Source of the DNA: JANOZM01 sp031429355
GTDB taxonomy: Bacteria; Pseudomonadota; Gammaproteobacteria; Burkholderiales; Burkholderiaceae_E
Assembly: GCA_031429355.1 (NCBI GenBank)
Contig: JANOZM010000013.1
Coordinates: 62,001 to 126,000 of the forward strand
Length of the DNA stretch: 64,000 nt
Direction of reading: 5' to 3'
Shown: piece after piece, positions 1 to 7,300 of the stretch
Numbering within the stretch: position 1 is the first letter of the stretch
How the letters are laid out: each line of letters begins with the position of its first letter
The notes under the pieces: model-generated
Seen by the model: the letters and a program-made list of their open reading frames with translations, nothing else
Databases searched by the model: none
Told to the model about the DNA's origin: nothing
Program-made: the position numbers and the translations under genes

Positions 1-519
1 TGGTTGATATCGAAGGCGATATCAGCGAACGCGGAGTCTTTGGCAAGGTTGTGAGTCCGTCATGTTCAACGTTTACGGCCACCAAGGTCAAGTAGGTCGG
101 CTAACACCCGGAACAGCAACCAACAACCAAGAGCCGCGCGCATTGTAGCGATCTTGCAGCGTAAAGCGCTAGAGAAGATCCTGAATCACCTAAGGTAAGA
201 GCCGCAACCGCAGCCCCGAGCTACAGCGCGCGGACAAATGGCGTAATGAAGCGTCAGGTGTAAATAACCAATCAAACAACCAAACAGTTCAGCTCAAATA
301 TTCCGACTGCGAAGGAGAGCGCTTAAACAGTTAGCATGCTGCACCTTAGTTTAGAAAGCGCGCTTATACCAACAGTGAGGCCAAGGTGAAGTACTCATTT
401 AAGTTCAAGCGACACCAATCAATCCGTCAGATATCGGGCTGTAAAAGCTGATCTTTGTGTGGTGCTGCCCGAAAATGCGAGCACTGCCGATTGTGCGTCG
501 TGTTAGTGAGCTGATGATT
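1..519. other. Left-edge stretch without a supported gene
   Basis: No convincing gene is visible. A plus-strand frame enters from the left edge and stays open for 30 codons to a TAG at 93-95; it could be the 3' end of an upstream gene, but it resembles no family I recognise. The rest has frequent stops in all frames. The stretch also contains the downstream side of the minus-strand diguanylate cyclase gene; no clear terminator hairpin was found. Confidence 0.4.
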
Positions 520-1692
520 TCAAATCGGTAGCATGCCGTGCCCTTGATACACTATACGGTTGCGGCCAGTGTTTTTCGCAAGATACAAACGTTCGTCTGC
601 GCGATTGATTACTTCCGTTAAAGTGCTGCCTTCAAAAAGGTGCGCTACACCAACGCTAACAGTTATTTTTATTTGCTGACCAGCATACTCGCACGGGTTA
701 TCAGCGAGGCAGCAACGAACACGTTCTGCTAACGCAATCGCATCAGGCTGGCTTAGTTGGGAGACTAGAACACAAAATTCTTCGCCACCGTAGCGCGAAA
801 CGATTGCATCGTCTTGGCGAACAACCGAACGAATAATGGCCACACAGTGCACAAGAACAGCGTCGCCTGCTGCATGCCCCCAGGTATCGTTAATTCGTTT
901 AAAGCGATCTACATCGATCATAAAAACAACTGGTTCTGTTTCAGAAATAGTTGATGCGTTGCGACGGTCGATCAATTTCGAACCCATTTCAAGCAAGTAA
1001 CGGCGAGAGTGAGCATCCGTTAGTGCGTCTTTATTTACAAAGTTTTGCAAACGATGCGCTAACCGAGCATTGATGACAGCCATAAGGCACGCATAGGCCA
1101 ACCCGGGCATAACTGAATAAACGACGGCCCGAAATAAAAAATTACCGTTATTAGTGGCGATCGGGTCAAAGATTGATAATAGGCGCGGAACAATACTGGC
1201 CAAGCTAAAGCAACATAAAGCCAAAACAAACCAACGAATTTTCGGAGCCATTGGGTCGCGTGCTTTTGCGACGATGACAGCTGTCGCTAGGGTCAACACA
1301 AACAAGCAAACCATATTCCAATTGCGAGCGCCTAACCCATCGGGCCAGATCAAATGACCTGCAAAACTAAGAACAACAATCGCAAGGATACGTAAACGCA
1401 AACCGTTGGGTTGATACAGCAACGCAACGCAGGCCATTCCAGATAGGTAAGCGGCCAAACTTAAAAATAATACAGAACCGGTGTACCGAAGGCTTTGATC
1501 CATATTGAGGTGAAGCGTAGCGAGCATACCCAACGATGCAAACGCCATGCTGACCGCCAAAGCGATTAGTGGGCTACGGTACTTTGTTATTGCCAAAGCT
1601 TGAGCCACCAGCAGACAAGCAGTGACTAGTGCAATCAGAGAACCCAAACCTAAAACGGTCGAAGGTTCTAACCATCCGAAAAGTTGCTGCAC
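520..1692 (-). CDS. Membrane-bound GGDEF diguanylate cyclase
   Basis: Predicted inner-membrane enzyme that makes the second messenger cyclic di-GMP from two GTP. Residues 1-210 contain about six hydrophobic segments and no recognised sensor family. A GGDEF domain follows at about 215-385, starting with the usual DALT motif and FMIDVDRFKRINDTWGH. The active-site signature is GGEEF at 302-306, which keeps the residues needed for catalysis, so the enzyme should be active. An RxxD pair lies just upstream, but it is shifted by one residue from the canonical product-inhibition (I-site) spacing, so feedback control may be absent. The gene stands alone: nothing lies close downstream, and the metallophosphoesterase upstream is divergent. 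The input sensed by the N-terminal region is unknown. Confidence 0.9.
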   Translation of the reverse strand: MQQLFGWLEPSTVLGLGSLIALVTACLLVAQALAITKYRSPLIALAVSMAFASLGMLATLHLNMDQSLRYTGSVLFLSLAAYLSGMACVALLYQPNGLRLRILAIVVLSFAGHLIWPDGLGARNWNMVCLFVLTLATAVIVAKARDPMAPKIRWFVLALCCFSLASIVPRLLSIFDPIATNNGNFLFRAVVYSVMPGLAYACLMAVINARLAHRLQNFVNKDALTDAHSRRYLLEMGSKLIDRRNASTISETEPVVFMIDVDRFKRINDTWGHAAGDAVLVHCVAIIRSVVRQDDAIVSRYGGEEFCVLVSQLSQPDAIALAERVRCCLADNPCEYAGQQIKITVSVGVAHLFEGSTLTEVINRADERLYLAKNTGRNRIVYQGHGMLPI

Positions 1693-2098
1693 TAATGTCC
1701 TTCACTGTTCTAATGATGAGAGCGTAAAGGGTCTCTTAAGGAATTGATGAACTTCGCTGACCGAATCTAGATTTTCACCGACGCAAGGAGACGATCAAAC
1801 AGGTAGTCAATGAAGTTGCCGAAAGTCTGTTTGCACTGACCGAACTGATTCGGGTTTAAGACCGGTGCTTTGGCAGGCTAGAAATCCCAATTGAAGACAC
1901 ATGTGTGCCTTTAGCGCTTTTTCAGATTATCTATTGCTCAGCTCATCAGCGCGCGTTTGATTAACGTGCTTGATCAAAAAAACGGTGGCTAATGATGATC
2001 CAGGTCCAATTGTATAGTTGCGCGGTATTTGTATCACCTAAGTTGATCGTGCAAAAACGATCTACGCTTAAATATTCACTCGGTTTTATAATTAGCCC
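1693..2098. other. Intergenic region between divergent genes
   Basis: About 400 bases between the divergent diguanylate cyclase and metallophosphoesterase genes; it should hold both promoters. A plus-strand stretch of 33 open codons ends at the TAA at 1857-1859 and looks weakly protein-like, but it has no start and no family resemblance. No inverted repeat or tRNA was seen. Confidence 0.4.
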
Positions 2099-2938
2099 AT
2101 GAAAATTCGAATCCTTTCCGACTTGCACGAAGAATTCGCCGAATTGCTTGGCGGCCGATTAATTTTTGACCCATCCGATGCTGACGTCACGGTGCTAGCA
2201 GGCGATATTGCAAATGGCTTGGGCGCACTTGAAGTGGCCAGTCGTGAAGAGTTCGCCAATACACAAGTCGTGTTGGTTCCAGGCAATCACGAGTTTTATG
2301 GCGCCCAACTGTTTGGGCCACCCGACGATAAAACAACGATGCCTTTAGTCGAGGCGATGCGCAAGCAAGCGCTAGCGCACGTTCATGTTTTATCCGAACA
2401 GTTTGTTGATATTAAAGGCTATCGCTTTTTAGGCTGCACGTTGTGGACAGATTATTGTCTATATGGAGTTGAGCGCCGTGAACAAGTGATTGAATTGAGT
2501 CGGCCGCGCATGGCCGATTATCGCTACATCGAGCGCGTTGCGGGCTCACTGCTGACTGCGGAGGATACGATCAGCATTCACAATCAGCATAGGCTTTGGC
2601 TCGCGCAACAAATACAGGCAAGCCCACTGCCGGTTGTGGTGGTTACTCACCACGCACCGCATATCAACAGTGTTCATAAGCGATTTGAGAATAATCCAAT
2701 TAACCCGGCTTTTGTTTCGGATTGTAGCCTTTTGATGCAAGGCGTTCGGACGCCCGAGTTGTGGATACACGGCCATGCACACAACGGCTTTGATTATCGA
2801 GTAAACAAAACTCGGGTTGTTGCTAACCCAGCAGGTTATCGAAAACGCAGCAAGCTCAACAAATTTGCGTCAATAACTGATTGGGATTATGAAAACAGAA
2901 AGTTCAATCCTAATTTGGTGGTCGAGTTAGGGGATTGA
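2099..2938 (+). CDS. Calcineurin-like metallophosphoesterase
   Basis: A 279-residue phosphoesterase that starts directly with the metal-binding core and has no signal peptide, so it is cytoplasmic. The five family motifs are in order: D8-x-H10 (SDLHEEF), GD at 35-36 (AGDIANG), GNHE at 62-65, a histidine pair in VTHHAP near 184, and GHAH near 224-227. This pattern binds two metal ions and hydrolyses phosphomono- or diesters. The substrate cannot be told from the sequence; relatives act on nucleotides, nucleic acids or phosphoproteins. It converges on the VapC gene, with a 12-nt overlap of the 3' ends. Confidence 0.85.
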   Translation: MKIRILSDLHEEFAELLGGRLIFDPSDADVTVLAGDIANGLGALEVASREEFANTQVVLVPGNHEFYGAQLFGPPDDKTTMPLVEAMRKQALAHVHVLSEQFVDIKGYRFLGCTLWTDYCLYGVERREQVIELSRPRMADYRYIERVAGSLLTAEDTISIHNQHRLWLAQQIQASPLPVVVVTHHAPHINSVHKRFENNPINPAFVSDCSLLMQGVRTPELWIHGHAHNGFDYRVNKTRVVANPAGYRKRSKLNKFASITDWDYENRKFNPNLVVELGD

Positions 2939-3319
2939 ATTATCTCTTCTGCCCAGAACTTTTTCAAACGCACGCGTGTTATCGGTGACAAGCAGCGACT
3001 GTTGGCTGAGTGCATGCGCAGCGATCACAGTGTCTAAAGAACAAATGGGTGTACCGCACCTCTTAAGTTCGGCGCGACTGTCGCCATAGACCCAAATTGC
3101 GGCGCTATCGAAAGGCAAAATGACGAGCAGTGCTAAAAACTTTTCGAGTGCAGCGCGATTGCTTACAGAGCCATTTTTCGCGACGCCAAATGCTAACTCA
3201 GCGGCAACCACGCTGCTGATGCCCAAATCGCCTAATCGATATTGAGCAAAGCGATCTAGAACCTGTTTTGGTCGGGCATTAATAATATAAATGCACGTGT
3301 TTGTGTCGAGCAGAATCAC
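2927..3319 (-). CDS. vapC: VapC-type PIN-domain toxin ribonuclease
   Basis: A 130-residue PIN-domain protein filling the usual VapC length. The acidic residues expected for Mg-dependent RNA cleavage are present: D5 (LLDTN), E41 (AAEL), D96 (SLDT) and D113 (VTDN). Such toxins block translation, usually by cutting tRNA or rRNA, and are held inactive by a cognate VapB. It starts with GTG, and that GTG overlaps the TGA of the upstream frame by 4 nt (GTGA). This is the standard translational coupling of vapBC operons. The upstream antitoxin frame looks damaged (separate entry), so this toxin may be unneutralised, weak, or controlled by another antitoxin. Confidence 0.85.
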   Translation of the reverse strand: MILLDTNTCIYIINARPKQVLDRFAQYRLGDLGISSVVAAELAFGVAKNGSVSNRAALEKFLALLVILPFDSAAIWVYGDSRAELKRCGTPICSLDTVIAAHALSQQSLLVTDNTRAFEKVLGRRDNSIP

Positions 3320-3582
3320 GGCTTGATAGTGTCTCGTACTTGTTCAATAGGTTGTTCTCGAGTTATTTCAAAACTAGGCTCGAACTCACAGAAGCTTTCA
3401 GCCAATGTTTGTCTAATGGAAAACGTTGAATCGCTTCGCGGGTTAATGCGGCTTTTACTAGCGCAAGATGAGCCCTTGCTGTTTAACCTTCTTGGACCAG
3501 GGCGCATGCGCTGACGTTGCGCGAAGCTATGCCAAATCCTGAATTCATGCATCCAAAAGGTTCGTTCCTTGGTCGGACGCAT
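3316..3582 (-). pseudogene. Decayed VapB-type antitoxin gene
   Basis: An 88-codon frame lies directly upstream of vapC and shares the 4-nt GTGA overlap with it. Its last 30 residues (AESFCEFEPSF and a tail rich in charged residues) look like the toxin-binding tail of AbrB/MazE-fold VapB proteins, and its first residues (MRPTK) suit the family. The middle (about residues 10-55) does not read as the expected DNA-binding fold (normally around NGNSQAVRIP) in any of the three frames. I infer one or more compensating indels or scrambling. It could instead be a very divergent functional antitoxin. The residue pattern is seen; the decay is inference. Confidence 0.5.
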
Positions 3583-3722
3583 AAGAGCTTGAACTGGCGG
3601 TTTATTTAGTCAATTTGTACTGGTTTTATACAGCGCAAGTTAGGATCGAGGTACAAAGTGCTGTTGTTTTAAATTTCGAAGTAAAATCGCTGACCTACTC
3701 GCGTTAGGTTTAATTTTTTTAG

Positions 3723-4106
3723 GTGACTGCCGTGCAATTATCTGATCTTGCAATTCCTATTTTGCCCAGCCGCTCTATTAATGCAACGGTTCAGTTTTAT
3801 CAAAAACTAGGCTTTGAAGGTTGCGCCCACAGCAACGATGCGAATTACGCAATCATGCGACGTGGTTCGGTTGAGCTGCACTTCTTTTTGCACACTAATT
3901 TTTTGCCTGAAGCCTCTTGGGCAGGGTGTTACATTCGGGTGCTCAACGTAGATCAGTTTTTTAACCTTTGCGCGCAAGAAAACTTACCTGAAAAAGGTAT
4001 CCCGCGAATGGATCGTCTAGAAAACAAACCGTGGGGATTACTTGAGTTCGCCATTGTTGATCCCGACGGAAACTTGTTGCGTATTGGTCAAATTATTGAA
4101 ATTTAG
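3723..4106 (+). CDS. VOC-fold (bleomycin resistance/glyoxalase-like) protein
   Basis: A 127-residue cytoplasmic protein of the vicinal-oxygen-chelate superfamily. It has the usual start, IPILPSRSINATVQFYQKLGF (about 11-31), a central VELHFFLH strand carrying a histidine, and the closing strand FAIVDPDGNLLRIGQ at about 106-122. Its length and motif order match bleomycin-binding resistance proteins, which sequester the drug as dimers. General VOC enzymes look similar, so resistance itself is not shown. The start is GTG; a second GTG lies three codons later. The gene stands alone. Confidence 0.75.
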   Translation: MTAVQLSDLAIPILPSRSINATVQFYQKLGFEGCAHSNDANYAIMRRGSVELHFFLHTNFLPEASWAGCYIRVLNVDQFFNLCAQENLPEKGIPRMDRLENKPWGLLEFAIVDPDGNLLRIGQIIEI

Positions 4107-4114
4107 TTAGGCCC

Positions 4115-4201
4115 ATGACCGAATTAACCGCGATGCGGCTTTACGATCAAGTTGCCGAGAAATCAGGCTTTGTTGTTTTTCGAAAAAAACGTGGGTCCTA
4201 G
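4115..4201 (+). pseudogene. 3' remnant of a GNAT acetyltransferase gene
   Basis: A 28-codon frame starting at ATG 4115. Its core, MRLYDQVAEKSGFVVFRK, closely resembles the extreme C-terminus of GNAT-family N-acetyltransferases, where the last helix and strand carry LYDxVAExSGF. No upstream acetyltransferase coding sequence exists, because the intact VOC gene ends 9 bases earlier. I read this as the tail left after deletion of the rest. It could be a chance resemblance in so short a frame. The remaining bases to 4354 contain nothing else I can name. Confidence 0.4.
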
Positions 4202-4354
4202 CCTTTATGCCTATCGCCCGATCAAAGCCATCACTTCGACTACGCCACCTTGCTTTTTAGGGCTTCGGTAAAACGTAATACCGGTGGTTAGTTAGACGTC
4301 AGCGCTGATCAGCATACGCGGCTGTTTGCAAAGTCACGGTTTCTGCGTCCCTTG

Positions 4355-7300
4355 TTAAGCGATTTCTTGGATATTTTGTTTCTCCACTGGAGCTGAATTT
4401 TTTGAACTTAATATTTTTTGTTTCGCGTTTGCAAGCATGCTTTGTAGCGAGTCGTCGTCCTGATCCTCGTTTTTGTTACTTAAATTCGAGAGGATCGGTA
4501 GCGGGTCAATAGAACGCCATGCAGGCAACGCTGCTACGAGGCTTGAAAGCAATACACCGCCGCGTAGCAACCAAATAACGTAACCGATTGAAACACCGGT
4601 ACTAACCGCCACTGACGAAGCCACGACATTTTTATCGAGTTCAATTTTTTGGTTCAGTTCCTCGCGAGTTTTTTCCATCTCTTTCAAAAACGCAGGTTGA
4701 GTTACAGTATTTTTTTCCCATGTGTCCGAGTTGTTGCTGACGGGCCTTAAAAACAACGATGCTTGTTGTGCGTTAGCGGTAATGATTGGATCAATCGTCA
4801 ACGTTGCACCGTTTATTGATTCTGCAACCACGGTAGGATTGGCTCCTAACAAGAGGGCTAGCACGTGATCGACGGCTGTCTTTGGAGCGTTATCGCGTTG
4901 GACCGATTGAGCTGGCGTACCGTTGTTTATGCCATAGTCTTGGGTCGAGTTTGGCGCATTGGATAATGCGACAGGCGTGGCTACATTGTCGGTCAATCCA
5001 GTTTTTGTTTCTGCGCGAGTAACCGTAGGTGCACTGCTCGAAGTAATGACAGGTGCCCCACTGGCGCTAGTGGTGGCGGTAGGCGCGGGTGGACTTGACG
5101 GCGCTGGTTGAGCAAGTTCGTTGAGTGTTACCTGAACAATTGGAGCCGGAGCAGGTACCGGAGCAGGTACCGGAGCAGGTACCGGAGCAGGTACCGGAGC
5201 AGGTACCGGAGCAGGTACCGGAGCAGGTACCGGAGCAGGTGCCGGAGCAGGTACCGGAGCAGGTGCCGGAGCAGGTGCCGGAGCAGGTACCGGAGCAGGT
5301 GCCGGAGCAGGTGCCGGAGCAGGTGCCGGAGCAGGTGAAGCGGCGATCGTGATTTTCAACGGAGCTATTTTCGAGTCTGCGCCGCTATCGTCAGTTACTT
5401 TCAACAAAACACTATCAGTGCGGGCTGCACCGACCGCAGCGCGATATTCAAGCAACCCAAGATCAATGTCAGATTGAGAAAAGTTTGCGCCTTGTTGTAA
5501 TCGAACCTTGTTTAGATAAATTTGCTCATTATTACCGAGCTCAGTAATCGTATACACGAATGCCTTTCGCGGGCTATCTATGTCCGAGGTGTTAATTTGT
5601 GCCGCGGTAATTGTGAATGACTGATTTGATTCGACACTGAATCCGCTAAGTTCAATAACCGGTGCATCGTTAACCATACTGATCGATAGCGTTAGCAATG
5701 TGTCGTTGCGCAGGTAACTATCGACAACGTCATTTACTGTAAATGCAACGCTAATTGGACCAGAATACTCGGCTGATGGAACGATACTTAACTGGTTGAG
5801 TATTGTTTGTACATCTGAAGCCGTGCCATTAAATTGCGCGCTTTGCCCGTTTGGTGAAAGTACAATTTTTGTTGCTGTAGGATCGAGTAAAAATTGGCCG
5901 CTACTTAAGTTTATTGTAATGTTAAGTGCGGTCTCAGTAGAGTCAGGTTCGACGATACGCAAGTCGATACCGTTAGGCCCAGAAAACGTTATTGGCACAT
6001 CTTCTAGATACAATCCTGGTGCGGTTGCGGTGATCGAAACGACTTCGTTTACGTCATTGACGATAATATTAAAACTTCGAATTGAACTTGCCCCGTACTG
6101 GCCCGTTGCTGCAATGTGAACGGTGTAAGTATTATTCGAATCAAAGTCATTCGGATTTTCAAAATTAGCGACCGTAAGCTTTTGTAAAAAAACGGTTGGC
6201 ACAGATCCGCCAACTGTTTGTAACCTAAACAATGCGCCGTCATCGCTGGGCAAAATCGAATAAACGATTGGAACGATTGAAACGTTATCGGTAGCATTTA
6301 GTGCGATCCTGACAGTGGAATGTTCGTTTACATTGAGCGTTGCGGGCGTAAGCCACGTTGGGCCATTGTTCTGAACAATAGGTATCGCAATACTGGCTAA
6401 AGACGATGAGCCTAACTTAATAGTGGTAGGTCCAAGTGGAGCAACGCTTAGAATTCGTTCAGTTACTACGGCTGTGAGCCGCTCGCCAGGAAACATCGTC
6501 GTTAAAATCCTGTCAGACACCTGAATTCGGCCGGTAGTGCCACTAAATGTATCCAATTGCACTGAACCTACATTACGCCCAATTTCAGGGTGACCAAGTG
6601 CACTTGAAGTGCTCGCGTAGTAATCAATTTGGTAGTACGCATTCGGTTTTCCGCGAAAGTCATAAAAGATTCGAGTATCGTTTAAGCCCACTTGAACCGC
6701 ACTTATGAAGTCGACCGAATTTTGGTAGCCGTTTGGTCCTTCATCAACATCACCGAGGTCATTGGTACTTTGCCCTTGCCAGTTATTGTCCCCGTCCATT
6801 AAGCTAATGCTTAATTGACCGTTAGCGTAAATGGTGTTGTTAATCAGAGCATTGTTGGTTGGTGTATCGCGCACTCCGTTTATTGATATGACGTAAATAC
6901 CGATGCCACTATTTACGCTGTTTGCAATCACGTTGCCATTTTGTTGACCTAATCCGCCGATCATATTGTCGAATGCGCCTGTTTGAATCGCAATACCCTC
7001 GTTCCCGTTTGCATGTGCGTAGGTACGGGTCGAATCAGTCCCGATAAAATTAGTTTGGATCGTATTGTCATGGGTAAATTCTGACAATCGAATACCGCCC
7101 ATTCCGTTGTTACCGAGCGTGTTGCCGGAAATAAAATTTGAATAGCCTTGTTGAATTTGAATTCCGTCACCAATATTTGCTATCGCAGTCTGTCCATCCC
7201 GCTTCACCCCGATAAAATTTGATTCGATAGTGAGCCCGTTGCTGTTTTGAACAAAAATTCCGCTTCTACTATCGCCGATAACGTTGTTTGTAATGGTTGC

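Noticed and set aside
775..830. Canonical c-di-GMP inhibition site in the diguanylate cyclase
   Set aside because: An RxxD pair is present but one residue out of the usual spacing before GGEEF, so I do not claim it.
5154..5333. Possible CRISPR array
   Set aside because: The units are 12 bp, directly abutting and without spacers, and they keep a coding frame.
5108..5352. Plus-strand frames rich in Arg-Ser-Tyr or Pro-Glu-Gln-Val repeats
   Set aside because: They are antisense readings of the 12-bp repeat, which leaves several frames open. The minus-strand giant gene explains the region.
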